Origin: Crocinitomicaceae bacterium
GTDB taxonomy: Bacteria; Bacteroidota; Bacteroidia; Flavobacteriales_D; Crocinitomicaceae
Assembly: GCA_003247185.1 (NCBI GenBank)
Contig: QKAV01000050.1
Span: forward strand, 1 to 56,306
Reading direction: 5' to 3'
DNA: 56,306 bases
Shown: one piece after another, positions 32,112-39,474 of the stretch
Layout: every line of letters starts with the position of its first letter
Numbering within the stretch: the first letter of the stretch is position 1
Position numbers and translations under genes: made by a program
The notes under the pieces: generated by a model
Told to the model about the DNA's origin: nothing
Database searches by the model: none
What the model saw: the letters and a program-made list of their open reading frames with translations, nothing else

Positions 32112-32356
32112 AGATATTTGTTTGCGTCTTTCACGGCAGATCTATCCTGCTTGGTTGCAGACGGATAAACCATGTCAGCAAGTGGACACATCCGAAAATC
32201 TAGCACCATTTGAAATCTCCGAATGGTGAAATACCAGAGCCGACCACCCCAATACCGGTCAAATACAAACCACTTTTTCCAGCAGTTCTTATTCTTTTTG
32301 TGTTTTCGAAAGCTTACTTTTGGGAGCTTCCATCTATTTGCTTTTAACATATTCAT
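32108..32356 (-). CDS. Cassette-type basic hypothetical protein
   Basis: An 82-aa protein with many Lys/Arg/Trp (KLPKVSFRKHKKNKNCWKKW; VFDRYWGGRLWYFTIRRFQM). Start is 13 nt after R' of attC-A7 and the stop falls at R'' of A8, the typical shape of an integron cassette. No family recognised. Confidence 0.55.
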   Translation of the reverse strand: MNMLKANRWKLPKVSFRKHKKNKNCWKKWFVFDRYWGGRLWYFTIRRFQMVLDFRMCPLADMVYPSATKQDRSAVKDANKYL

Positions 32357-32368
32357 AATAAAATTTTA

Positions 32369-32436
32369 GTAGAACAAATCAGTTCGTCGGAATTGCTTAC
32401 CGTTCCTGCTCGCAATCCACGACTTCGCGGTTCGGC
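32369..32436 (-). other. attC-like site A7
   Basis: R'' GCCGAAC, arm AGTCGTGGATTGC, loop with the stop of the gene at 32397, arm GCAATTCCGACG with unpaired bases, TT and R' GTTCTAC. 68 bp. Confidence 0.6.
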
Positions 32437-32771
32437 AAATAAGGAAGCGGTATCCAGTGAGTTGGTTCATTCGCACCATCAAGCTTGTGCTGTGACACAG
32501 AATTTTTAACGTAACTCCACCATCCTTCTGCCTCTTGTTGTGAATCATAACCTTGATCCTTCCATAGCTCAACCTCAGTTCCATCTGTAGCGATTATAAC
32601 CCCAGTATCATAAAAGGCATTATGAACAATCCAAACAGATGCGAAATCGTATCCAACTATAATTTCAGTTCCATCTTTTGGTGCCGTCTCAATAGACATC
32701 CAAGCCGAACAAGGCGTTTTAAGAAACTCGCTACCGCTCGTTTCGTTTTGATTATGTATATCTTTTGTCAT
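32397..32771 (-). CDS. DUF551-like cassette protein
   Basis: A 124-aa protein. Residues 1-22 (MTKDIHNQNETSGSEFLKTP) are encoded within attC-A6. The rest matches the DUF551-like pattern: 'MSIETAPKDGTEIIVGYDF', 'WWSYV', and 'EPTHWIPLPYLPN'. Such domains are common in phage and plasmid accessory genes; function unknown. The DUF551 body appears to be grafted onto a cassette leader. Confidence 0.7.
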   Translation of the reverse strand: MTKDIHNQNETSGSEFLKTPCSAWMSIETAPKDGTEIIVGYDFASVWIVHNAFYDTGVIIATDGTEVELWKDQGYDSQQEAEGWWSYVKNSVSQHKLDGANEPTHWIPLPYLPNREVVDCEQER

Positions 32772-32798
32772 AGCTCGTTCTTAAACTTAGCGTTAGCT
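32705..32798 (-). other. attC-like site A6 (contains a start codon)
   Basis: R'' AGCTAAC, arm AGTTTAAGAACGAGCT, loop with ATG, arm AGCGAGTTTCTTAAAA with an extrahelical T, CGCC TT and R' GTTCGGC. 94 bp. The stop of the upstream gene is in R''. Confidence 0.7.
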
Positions 32799-32987
32799 AG
32801 ATTCTTCATTGATTTCTTCTAATGTCATTTTGATTTTCGTTTCACCAATTCCGTGTTTATACCACAATAATGTAAACTCGTGTTTTGCCATATCGGTCAT
32901 ACCAGCGTTTAGAATCTTGGTGTATTCCGGCATAGCCCATTCTCCAGTCATTTCAATACATTCTTCAAATAATTCTCCAGCTTTCAT
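32793..32987 (-). CDS. Cassette-type acidic hypothetical protein
   Basis: A 64-aa protein (MKAGELFEECIEMTGEWAMP) with its own AAAGGAAAC ribosome site and a start 21 nt after R' of attC-A5. Helical; the stop codon is inside R'' of A6. No family recognised. Confidence 0.65.
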   Translation of the reverse strand: MKAGELFEECIEMTGEWAMPEYTKILNAGMTDMAKHEFTLLWYKHGIGETKIKMTLEEINEESS

Positions 32988-33008
32988 AGCGTTTCCTTTC
33001 TAATTTGG

Positions 33009-33076
33009 AGCTAACAATACATTCTATGTAATCCTGAACCGCTCCGATCTCAGGATACATAAATTAAGCGTTCGGA
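33009..33076 (-). other. attC-like site A5
   Basis: R'' TCCGAAC, GCTTAATT, arm TATGTATCCTGA, small loop, arm TCAGGATTACATA (one extrahelical T), GAATGTATT and R' GTTAGCT. 68 bp. The layout closely parallels classical short attC sites. Confidence 0.75.
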
Positions 33077-33318
33077 GAAATAAATTTCACCCACTCCCAA
33101 TGCCCAAACGTGCAAATAGAATCTCGATAACCGTATCCATGGCATCCAAGATTTCGACTTTCGTTGCTATGCTTGCGTGCCGTCGTTGCGCTTATTTTTG
33201 TCCAAAGCACTCCAAATTCATTTTGGAATCGGTCGCCTTCGATCAAATCTCCAAAGGTCACCGAACAAGGCGCTGTATCCAATTCGGACACGTCCGCGTT
33301 TTGGTTGTCGTTACTCAT
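33064..33318 (-). CDS. Cassette-type hypothetical protein
   Basis: An 84-aa protein, start at MSNDNQNADVSELDTAPCSV, the leader being encoded within attC-A4. The body has 'GDLIEGDRFQNEFGVLWTKI' (SH3-like strand pair) and 'HWEWVKFISPNA' at the end. The stop codon is in the spacer next to R'' of A5. Confidence 0.65.
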   Translation of the reverse strand: MSNDNQNADVSELDTAPCSVTFGDLIEGDRFQNEFGVLWTKISATTARKHSNESRNLGCHGYGYRDSICTFGHWEWVKFISPNA

Positions 33319-33353
33319 AATTTTTGTCCTCATGGATAAGCTTTGCGTTGGAC
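33260..33353 (-). other. attC-like site A4 (contains a start codon)
   Basis: R'' GTCCAAC (fits RYYYAAC), arm AGCTTATCCATGAGGACA, loop with ATG, arm TGTCCGAATTGGATACAGC (extra bases unpaired), GCC TT and R' GTTCGGT. 94 bp. Confidence 0.7.
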
Positions 33354-33357
33354 ACAT

Positions 33358-33618
33358 TTACTTAGATTGTGGAAACCCTGACGCCATTGCGTTGACTGCA
33401 ATAGCCCACATTAAAAGGATTATCCCAGTTGCTATTACTTCAATGTCGGTTTCAAAGTGATAGTTCCAGCCAACATACATGGTTGTTTCAAGCCAGTATG
33501 GAATTGTTGATACGATGGTAATAATTCCGGCATATATTTTTGTCCAACAAATCTGTGGAGAGGAACACTCTACCTGCTCCTCGGTTTTCGTAGTATCTGT
33601 TTTCATTTTAGCTTTCAT
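33358..33618 (-). CDS. Cassette-type membrane protein
   Basis: An 86-aa protein; residues 1-30 are encoded within attC-A3 (MKAKMKTDTTKTEEQVECSS). Two membrane segments follow (KIYAGIITIVSTIPYWLET; IEVIATGIILLMWAIAVNAM). The stop is next to R'' of A4. Confidence 0.65.
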   Translation of the reverse strand: MKAKMKTDTTKTEEQVECSSPQICWTKIYAGIITIVSTIPYWLETTMYVGWNYHFETDIEVIATGIILLMWAIAVNAMASGFPQSK

Positions 33619-33647
33619 TTTTCGTGTCCCTCACATCGGCGTTATGC
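33542..33647 (-). other. attC-like site A3 (contains a start codon)
   Basis: R'' GCATAAC, arm GATGTGAGGGACAC, loop with ATG, arm GTGTTCCTCTCCACAGAT (a 2-nt and a 1-nt bulge), TT and R' GTTGGAC (fits GTTRRRY). 106 bp. Confidence 0.7.
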
Positions 33648-34055
33648 ATTTAATGGTTGTTTCGTTTTTGCATCAATCCAACCTTGCTTTATTCCGAAAT
33701 CTTCATCGAAATCGTAAGTTTCAAATTTATGCGAATCACTTCTGTTTACACAATGGCAAAAGACCATTTCGCAACTTCTCTTTGTTAACGGTCCAATCTG
33801 ACGGTCAACTTTTCTGGTTTCTTTGTTTACGAGTTGTATATAATAGTTCATATCGAGGTTAGCCAATGAAGAATCCCGTTTTAGCCCCCGCCTGCCCATT
33901 TCGTCGCAATACACGACTAAACCAGCAAAGCACGATGCCTGCCAGTCCGAACCAGCCTCGGCTTCCAGCAGATCGGCGTGGGCCTGCTCTGCACGTTGCA
34001 TTAGTTCGGAATCCGCGAGGGATGCGGTATATTTTTTGATGTCTCCGTAAGTCAT
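33642..34055 (-). CDS. Composite cassette protein (two genes fused?)
   Basis: A 137-aa protein. Residues 1-63 (MTYGDIKKYTASLADSELMQ; GSDWQASCFAGLVVYCDEMG) come from a clearly G+C-rich segment. After a GGCTAAC-like R'' motif (33858-33864) the composition drops and a second domain begins at Met68 (MNYYIQLVNKETRKVDRQIG...). The second part could be its own gene starting at 33851. This looks like two cassette genes joined in frame. Start is 14 nt after R' of attC-A2. Confidence 0.6.
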   Translation of the reverse strand: MTYGDIKKYTASLADSELMQRAEQAHADLLEAEAGSDWQASCFAGLVVYCDEMGRRGLKRDSSLANLDMNYYIQLVNKETRKVDRQIGPLTKRSCEMVFCHCVNRSDSHKFETYDFDEDFGIKQGWIDAKTKQPLNA

Positions 34056-34068
34056 AGTAAAAAAGAGA

Positions 34069-34123
34069 GGCTAACAAAGCGATCTAGCCAATTCAGACCC
34101 CGCTCGCTTTGTGGTTGTTCGTA
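34069..34123 (-). other. attC-like site A2
   Basis: R'' TACGAAC, AACC, arm ACAAAGCGA, loop, arm TCGCTTTGT running into R' GTTAGCC. A perfect 9-bp stem; 55 bp in total. It lies 12 nt after a stop and 14 nt before a start. Confidence 0.6.
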
Positions 34124-34134
34124 TGTTTTCTGAT

Positions 34135-34251
34135 TTAGTCTTCATGGCTAATCTTATGGTTCTCAGATAAAACAGGCAAGCGCAAAAGCGCAGCAACCTT
34201 TGCTTTGCTACCGCGTTTCTTCCGTTCGCGCTTGTAGTCGGGTGGGGTCAT
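34135..34251 (-). CDS. Small basic protein (38 aa)
   Basis: Starts at an ATG overlapping the upstream TGA (ATGA). The product (MTPPDYKRERKKRGSKAKVA...) opens with the P-x-x-Y-K-R-x-R-K-K-x-G motif typical of small phage DNA-binding-like proteins. Second gene of a two-gene cassette. Confidence 0.55.
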   Translation of the reverse strand: MTPPDYKRERKKRGSKAKVAALLRLPVLSENHKISHED

Positions 34252-34427
34252 GCAATCCAAGATTTTACCTGTTCTTTGGTTGCAAAAGTCACATGGCCAT
34301 TGTCGGTTGTGACTTCAAATTTTCCTGCTACCGCATCGACGCGACGAGCGCGAAATCCGTTTTCCATCATTGGGCGAACTGGGGTGTTTTTTAGTGCTTT
34401 GTTGATTTTGTTTTGAAGTGTTTTCAT
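34248..34427 (-). CDS. Small hypothetical protein (59 aa)
   Basis: Start set at MKTLQNKINKALKNTPVRPM. The 'MMENGFRARRVDAVAGKFEV' and 'NGHVTFATKEQVKSWIA' parts look like a short beta-hairpin domain. A promoter with an inverted-repeat operator lies upstream. Confidence 0.6.
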   Translation of the reverse strand: MKTLQNKINKALKNTPVRPMMENGFRARRVDAVAGKFEVTTDNGHVTFATKEQVKSWIA

Positions 34428-34470
34428 ATTTTTATGGTTTTCCGTTGGGCTCATTCCCTTCGATGTTTTT

Positions 34471-34524
34471 AATATCGCACAATCTGCGATTTATTGCAAG
34501 CATTATTTTCGCATTTTGTGCGAT
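34471..34524 (-). promoter_or_regulatory. Promoter with 9-bp inverted-repeat operator
   Basis: Minus strand: -35 TTGCAA (34494-34499), 17-nt spacer, -10 GATATT (34471-34476). A perfect inverted repeat ATCGCACAA / TTGTGCGAT at 34474-34482 and 34516-34524 overlaps the -10 and lies upstream of the -35, as for a looping or paired repressor site. Confidence 0.5.
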
Positions 34525-34548
34525 TTTTTTTAACCAAACAAAATGGAA

Positions 34549-34611
34549 TGAGAACAAACTGCTGGAGTGAATGCCGAGAAAGCTCGTCATCCACTCAGCT
34601 CACGGTTATAT
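34549..34611 (-). other. attC-like site A1
   Basis: R'' ATATAAC, arm GCTGAGTGGATG, loop, arm CATTCACTCCAGC (one extrahelical C), AGTTT and R' GTTCTCA. 63 bp. The stop of the gene at 34606 lies within R''. Confidence 0.65.
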
Positions 34612-34752
34612 AAATAAACAATCACATTCACGCCATGATTCACGTTTTTTATTGACGATAATCTCAACGTATTTCCCACCGTTTAGTTCGTATTTTTCAA
34701 CGAATGTTGCAACTAGTTTTAGTTTCTTGTGCATTACTTGTTTTGTTTTCAT
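34606..34752 (-). CDS. Small basic protein, first gene of attC cluster A
   Basis: A 48-aa protein starting MKTKQVMHKKLKLVATFVEK, the ATG lying 6 nt after the -10 box of a strong promoter, so probably translated from a leaderless mRNA. Beta/helix mix with basic N-terminus. It may be the transcriptional entry to the cassette row. Confidence 0.6.
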   Translation of the reverse strand: MKTKQVMHKKLKLVATFVEKYELNGGKYVEIIVNKKRESWRECDCLFI

Positions 34753-34758
34753 GGTTGT

Positions 34759-34805
34759 ATAGTAGCGCAAACGTATTACGCACGTCAATACTTTTTTTAA
34801 AAAAA
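34759..34805 (-). promoter_or_regulatory. T7A7-TTGACG promoter, leaderless spacing
   Basis: Minus strand: T7A7 GTA, TTGACG, 18-nt spacer, TACTAT, ACAACC, ATG. A CGTAATACG palindrome sits in the spacer and could be an operator. Confidence 0.75.
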
Positions 34806-36215
34806 TTACAGCACGCCGTAAAATTTACCGTCATCGACTAAATGCGCGAACCCTTGAGAGAGTGCATCTACTTGGTCTTTGTATTTGCTTGCCGGAAAGT
34901 ATTGCAATTCATCAATCAAAGCACGATTCCACGCACCCCTAACCATTTTTACATTTCCGTTATTGACTTGAGATGCTAACGGTCCAGCCCGATCCGCTTT
35001 ATTACCTGTAGGCAAATCTATGATAACTTCCCAACCCATTAGCATTCTGGCCGTAGCTTCCGCAACCTCGAGTCCGCTCGATCCGCCTTGCCTTTCTATT
35101 ATAATCGGAATATTTTTACCATCTGCAGTTGCTGTCTGTTTTATGATTGGTTCACGTTCCGAAAAATCCCATTGGCCCCTAACCATGTCTAAAAACCAAA
35201 TAACGCCGCGAGTATCAATGCCAATCTCACATCCAGCAGTATAACATCCCCTATCCTTTAAACCGGCCGTATCCCAAGATCGAATGGATCTAACTAGATT
35301 ATATGGACGTTCATCTTCTATCTGTATCCGAGCTGTTTTAAACATGCCACCTTCTCGCGGAATCGGTGTTTGCATGTATTGGCATGCATATCCGAACGAA
35401 CCAAGAATAGCTTTTTTTTCATCTAAAACCGAACGCGACAACCGAACAGGATCGAGCAATCCATCTTTATAAAATCTTTTGTATTTTGCAGGCTTTACAT
35501 TATCGCTTAATTCGGCCGGAAAGCACAAATGTTTTATTTTTCCGCCTAGTTCTAATTTTGATCCGGTTGGATCGTCTTGCGCAATTCGCTGCATAATTAA
35601 TGCCTCAACAGAAACTGCAGAATCTACTTTTCTTGATGGCAAAACTTCATTTTGGAAAAGATTAGCTTTGTATTTTTCGGCATCAGAATCACCGTCTAAT
35701 ACTTTTAGCGGATCATCTGGAATAATAAAATGCGCATGACTTCCGGTTGGATTTCCACCTGTAGAAAATGTTAATCTTTCGCCCCCAAGCGTGTTTCCAA
35801 ATGTTTGAACTCCATCATTGTCACGCCTTATTTCAATTTCTGAAAAAAGCTTTTTATATTTATCACTCTTGATAATATCTCGACATTTCCTTGAAAGACG
35901 TTCAGCCAATCTCGATTCGCAACTTGTGCAAATAATAACCGCATGCGGCATTCTTGTCCATATCCATGCAGGAAAGGCAATCGAGCAAATACTGCTCTTT
36001 GATGTAGATGGTGGAACATTAATAATTAAATCATATAGCTTCTCCTTCCCATCAAATACGCGCTCTGCAACCTTTTGAAGCTCATTACATAATACCTCAT
36101 GATGGAAATTAATAACAAGCTTTTCATGGTTATTTACTTCCCAAAATTCTTTGAAGAAAATCAGAAAAGAACTCCTACACGCTTCAGCAAGAAATATGTC
36201 TTCGTTAATCTGCAT
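34806..36215 (-). CDS. terL: Terminase large subunit
   Basis: A 469-aa protein (start at MQINEDIFLAEACRSSFLIF; an upstream ATG at 36239 would add 8 residues). ATPase part: Walker-A-like LIINVPPSTSKSSICS (about residue 62), Walker B HFIIPDDPL (about 160) and 'LIMQRIAQDDPTG'. Nuclease part: 'SWDTAGLKD' (about 312), 'IIIERQGGSSGLEVAEAT', and 'KDQVDALSQGFAHL' at the C-terminus, supplying the acidic metal-binding residues. This is the phage packaging motor. The gene follows DUF1353 and is far from the small subunit (44.2 kb). Confidence 0.92.
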   Translation of the reverse strand: MQINEDIFLAEACRSSFLIFFKEFWEVNNHEKLVINFHHEVLCNELQKVAERVFDGKEKLYDLIINVPPSTSKSSICSIAFPAWIWTRMPHAVIICTSCESRLAERLSRKCRDIIKSDKYKKLFSEIEIRRDNDGVQTFGNTLGGERLTFSTGGNPTGSHAHFIIPDDPLKVLDGDSDAEKYKANLFQNEVLPSRKVDSAVSVEALIMQRIAQDDPTGSKLELGGKIKHLCFPAELSDNVKPAKYKRFYKDGLLDPVRLSRSVLDEKKAILGSFGYACQYMQTPIPREGGMFKTARIQIEDERPYNLVRSIRSWDTAGLKDRGCYTAGCEIGIDTRGVIWFLDMVRGQWDFSEREPIIKQTATADGKNIPIIIERQGGSSGLEVAEATARMLMGWEVIIDLPTGNKADRAGPLASQVNNGNVKMVRGAWNRALIDELQYFPASKYKDQVDALSQGFAHLVDDGKFYGVL

Positions 36216-36672
36216 TAATTCCGTAGTCTTTCGGATCACAACCGCGTTGCTTAATCATATATATATTATACGCCATGAAATCTTGATCGTCTTTATCGTT
36301 TTCCCAATGCATAAAACCGAAGCAACGCAACGTCCAATACATAATTTCAGATTGTGTCATGTTATGTCCGTCCTCACGCAATATATCCAGAAAATACTGA
36401 TCACATTGCGCTTGTGTATATTGATGCGTGTGGTATCCCCAATCGTGAGCGAATGCAGCCCGAATGATACGCGGATCAAATGGAGAACCAACCAATGCCC
36501 AAGCGAATGAAGGGATGCTAGCACCATCAGATTCGAATCCATCCGGAATGAATACTTCACCGAATCGAGTATCAACCAACAAATCGCGCTTGAGTTTTAC
36601 ACATTCGCGAATTTTTGCATAATGCGGATATAAGCATGGTTCATAAAGTGGAATATATATGTCTGTATTCAT
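36205..36672 (-). CDS. DUF1353 family protein
   Basis: A 155-aa protein with the family signature: 'IPDGFESDGASIPSFAWALV', 'AFAHDWGYHTHQYTQAQCDQ' and 'RCFGFMHWEN'. His/Asp residues (AHDWGY) suggest a metal-binding fold. The family is widespread in phages next to structural or lysis genes; its exact role is not settled. Confidence 0.85.
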   Translation of the reverse strand: MNTDIYIPLYEPCLYPHYAKIRECVKLKRDLLVDTRFGEVFIPDGFESDGASIPSFAWALVGSPFDPRIIRAAFAHDWGYHTHQYTQAQCDQYFLDILREDGHNMTQSEIMYWTLRCFGFMHWENDKDDQDFMAYNIYMIKQRGCDPKDYGINAD

Positions 36673-36690
36673 ATATTCTAAATATATATG

Positions 36691-36855
36691 CTAAAATTCA
36701 GATAATGCAATTTCTCGCTTTTTGTGCTTATGCAATCGGTTGTTACGACACAAATCACACGATCTATGATTGCGGCATGTCCGATCAAATGATTTCGATC
36801 CTCTATAATGATGACGATGTTCTTTTCCGCTTATGATTGCCTTTAGTAAACTCAT
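36691..36855 (-). CDS. Small Cys/His-rich basic protein (54 aa)
   Basis: Begins at an ATG overlapping the head-protein TGA (ATGA). Product: MSLLKAIISGKEHRHHYRGS, then FDRTCRNHRSCDLCRNNRLH. The C-x-x-H-x-x-C-x-x-C and K/R-rich pattern recurs in a small family found in many siphophages near terminase and portal genes. Likely a zinc-binding factor; function unknown. Confidence 0.7.
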   Translation of the reverse strand: MSLLKAIISGKEHRHHYRGSKSFDRTCRNHRSCDLCRNNRLHKHKKREIALSEF

Positions 36856-37715
36856 GTTCTAAATCGTTTTCCTTCAATCACAGGTTTCCACGCGCAACGG
36901 CAACTGACGTGCTTAGGTATTTCTTCGTATGCATATTTCACTTCGAAAATCACACCCTCTAATGCAGCACATTGCGAACATACACGATCGTCTCCTGCTG
37001 TAGAAAATTCAACCATAGCCTCTACTTCATCTATGCCTAATCGTTCTAATGATGACAACTGCCCATATGCGTGCGAACGTATCGTCTCTGTTCGTGCTAT
37101 CGCAAATGCTCGCTTATTCGTCAATACGTCAATGCGCTCCAGCATTTGTTTAGCCGCTTCTGCTGGCCCTTGTCCATTCGCAATTGCGATTGCGAGTATT
37201 CGCCCCATCTCGTTAGACATTGCATCTGTAACGCCTTCCAGTGCATCATACGCTCGCGTATAGAGTAGCCCTAGCTTATCTACCGTCTCTTTTGATGAAA
37301 ATGCTTCAGACATCCATTGCGCTTTTTTTCCGGCAAAGAAATTATCATCATCGAGCAATCCCGCTTTATTTACATCGTAATAACTGCGTTCGTATCCTTT
37401 ACGATATGCGCTTTCTATATACGTATTCTGCCACGGATTTCCGGTGCTGTCGGTCGTTAAAATACCTGCGTCAATTTGTTCCTGAAGCCATTCTTTGAAC
37501 TTCGCAATTTTTTCGGTTGATGATAAAAATGCGAATTCACGATAACGGTTAAATATATTTGGACGCACTTCTTCTTTTAGCCCGAATGCATCATCTTTGC
37601 CTACGAGTTGATTTATCTGGCGTTTCATCCATGAAAAGCGTTGCTTCATGTCATTAAGATAACGCCGTCTAAGCGTGAGCGTTTTTGATGGATCTACTTG
37701 GTATGTGGTTGCCAT
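36852..37715 (-). CDS. Head morphogenesis protein (SPP1 gp7 / Mu F-like)
   Basis: A 287-aa protein. The C-terminal half has the family pattern: 'ARTETIRSHAYGQLSSLERL', 'VEFSTAGDDRVCSQCAALEG' and 'IPKHVSCRCAWKPV'. The Cys/His residues (D-x-R-V-C-x-x-C ... H-x-x-C-R-C) form the metal site. Such minor head proteins bind the portal and influence DNA ejection. Position between portal and terminase is usual. Confidence 0.85.
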   Translation of the reverse strand: MATTYQVDPSKTLTLRRRYLNDMKQRFSWMKRQINQLVGKDDAFGLKEEVRPNIFNRYREFAFLSSTEKIAKFKEWLQEQIDAGILTTDSTGNPWQNTYIESAYRKGYERSYYDVNKAGLLDDDNFFAGKKAQWMSEAFSSKETVDKLGLLYTRAYDALEGVTDAMSNEMGRILAIAIANGQGPAEAAKQMLERIDVLTNKRAFAIARTETIRSHAYGQLSSLERLGIDEVEAMVEFSTAGDDRVCSQCAALEGVIFEVKYAYEEIPKHVSCRCAWKPVIEGKRFRT

Positions 37716-37795
37716 GATTGAAATAAAACATAGCGCACTTGCTAATCATCCATTCACAAATGCGCCATGTAATCTACATAATATATATTGAAAAA

Positions 37796-37993
37796 TTAAT
37801 CTTTTAGTTCATTTAACTGCGAAATTAGAAAATCAACCGAACCTCTACCTCTTGAAATAGAAACGCTTTTTGAATAAATCAGCGAATCTTCGCTTGCGTC
37901 TCCATCATATGCATTTTCAATGATAATGATTTGATTACCATCATCACTTAGTTTTACTTGAACTGTTTTTGTATCGTATGTTACTTTATTCAT
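37796..37993 (-). CDS. Small hypothetical protein (65 aa)
   Basis: Beta-rich (MNKVTYDTKTVQVKLSDDGN; IIIIENAYDGDASEDS) with a Ser/Arg/Gly turn. An imperfect hairpin (ATGGCGCA/TGCGCTAT) and TTTTATTT follow at 37732-37772, possibly a weak terminator. Confidence 0.6.
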   Translation of the reverse strand: MNKVTYDTKTVQVKLSDDGNQIIIIENAYDGDASEDSLIYSKSVSISRGRGSVDFLISQLNELKD

Positions 37994-37996
37994 AGC

Positions 37997-39211
37997 TTAT
38001 TCCTTTTTCTTGTAATCTAAAAAATAATCTGTATGCGCAATCTCGTTTGTCCACTTCGGAACAATCTGAATTGAATATCCGCTATAGCTATCTCCAAAGT
38101 TATGCTGAACCCACGCGCTAGGCGGTGCGAAACTCATAAAGTTTCTATAATCAAACCGCTTCGTCCGCTCGTATCCAACTTGATGCAAATCACCTTTATG
38201 AACATGCACGAATTTTGAATCAATTCCATAATGTTCAATATAATCCCATATGAAATTCTTTGCCGCATCAGTAAGCTTAAACGGTAATCCACGATTCTGA
38301 AACTTGGCATCCTTTCCATGTGTCAATACAAAGCAATGATTTCCGTAAACGCGATGCTCTACAAAACGTTTAATTGTATCTATCTCAACAATAGATGAAT
38401 CATAAAGCATGTTTATAATCTTCTGAACGGCACTATTCACAATCAATGCAAATTGATGAGAATGATTTGCATTAGTAACCGTCCGAAGCATAATCTTATT
38501 TGCAATTCTCGCGTCAACGCACGAGCGCACAAGCTTTACCTTATTATCTACACAACACTCAAACATTTCAAGCTCTGTCATATTTTGTTCAAGCGAATGA
38601 TTTCCGCGAGTTGTAAGTCCATTCCATCCGTCTTGTGTATCGCCCAAATCATCCAGCAAAAGCAAATCAAATGTTCCATATTGTCGATGCTCTTTTTCGA
38701 TTGATCCGAATACCTTTTGCATGGATTCTCCGTAGACTTGTGCATTATATTCATACGCGAAAATTGAATCTATTGGCAACGGATCAAGCCCAACGTGCTC
38801 ATCGCTTGTTACCGCAACGCAAGCCATTGGATCACTAATCTTTATCGGCTCAAATAAGATAGGATCATCTACTGGATATTTTCGAATGATCTTTTCAAAT
38901 GCATCAAGGTAATCAATAGCGTTTGTTTTATCAAGCTTCGTATAGACGGACATCTCTTTTGATTTCGTCCAATAGCTTGATACCTCTGAAATGTTGATTC
39001 CTTTTTCTTTACAAAACGCCCTTAACACCTCATGATTAACTCCTTCAAGAACCTGATTGCTATTTTCAATTCGCTTTCCCTCTATAAATGCTTTCACCCA
39101 CATTCTACAGGTCATTTCGCTTATATTGAATCTTTCTGAAATTTGCCTTCTACCTAATCCGCTTTCCATTGCGGCGTAAATCTCATCAGGTATTTCTACG
39201 GTTACTTGCAT
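37997..39211 (-). CDS. HTH-containing metallophosphoesterase-like protein
   Basis: A 404-aa protein. Residues 8-50 form a helix-turn-helix (IYAAMESGLGRRQISERFNI). From about 130 a calcineurin-like phosphoesterase fold can be read: 'VAVTSDEHVGL' (D-x-H), 'LLLLDDLGDTQDG' (GD-x-x-D), 'VYGNHCFVLTHGKDA' and 'KFVHVHKGDLHQ'. Residues are less standard than in the short phosphoesterase at 30.4 kb. Proteins of this type occur next to portal and head genes in many phages and may process DNA. Both domain calls are by motif. Confidence 0.75.
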   Translation of the reverse strand: MQVTVEIPDEIYAAMESGLGRRQISERFNISEMTCRMWVKAFIEGKRIENSNQVLEGVNHEVLRAFCKEKGINISEVSSYWTKSKEMSVYTKLDKTNAIDYLDAFEKIIRKYPVDDPILFEPIKISDPMACVAVTSDEHVGLDPLPIDSIFAYEYNAQVYGESMQKVFGSIEKEHRQYGTFDLLLLDDLGDTQDGWNGLTTRGNHSLEQNMTELEMFECCVDNKVKLVRSCVDARIANKIMLRTVTNANHSHQFALIVNSAVQKIINMLYDSSIVEIDTIKRFVEHRVYGNHCFVLTHGKDAKFQNRGLPFKLTDAAKNFIWDYIEHYGIDSKFVHVHKGDLHQVGYERTKRFDYRNFMSFAPPSAWVQHNFGDSYSGYSIQIVPKWTNEIAHTDYFLDYKKKE

Positions 39212-39390
39212 CGTTTTTGCTGTTTGTGTTGACGTTGAAAACCATACTCGCGATTTTCATATTCTTCTACCAAATTCATCAGGTATTCCCGATATTGCGC
39301 ATCTTCACTTGTAGATTCGAACTCATCTAAGTCGTAAATGATCTCCAATGCAATAGCGCAATCGTGATCGTTTCTAATTCTAGTAATCAT
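39202..39390 (-). CDS. Small hypothetical protein (62 aa)
   Basis: Acidic helical protein with a Gln/Lys-rich C-terminus (EYGFQRQHKQQKRCK). Overlaps the phosphoesterase start by 10 nt. Confidence 0.6.
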   Translation of the reverse strand: MITRIRNDHDCAIALEIIYDLDEFESTSEDAQYREYLMNLVEEYENREYGFQRQHKQQKRCK

Positions 39391-39474
39391 TTAATTTCAA
39401 AGTTTAACAAATGATATTCTTTTGTCAATAATATGAAACTAAAATGAATCTCAATGCAAGCTTTTTATTTTAAA

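Noticed and set aside
34435-34460. GCCCAAC box as a further attC
   Set aside because: Fits RYYYAAC but no pairing arms or R' partner could be found.
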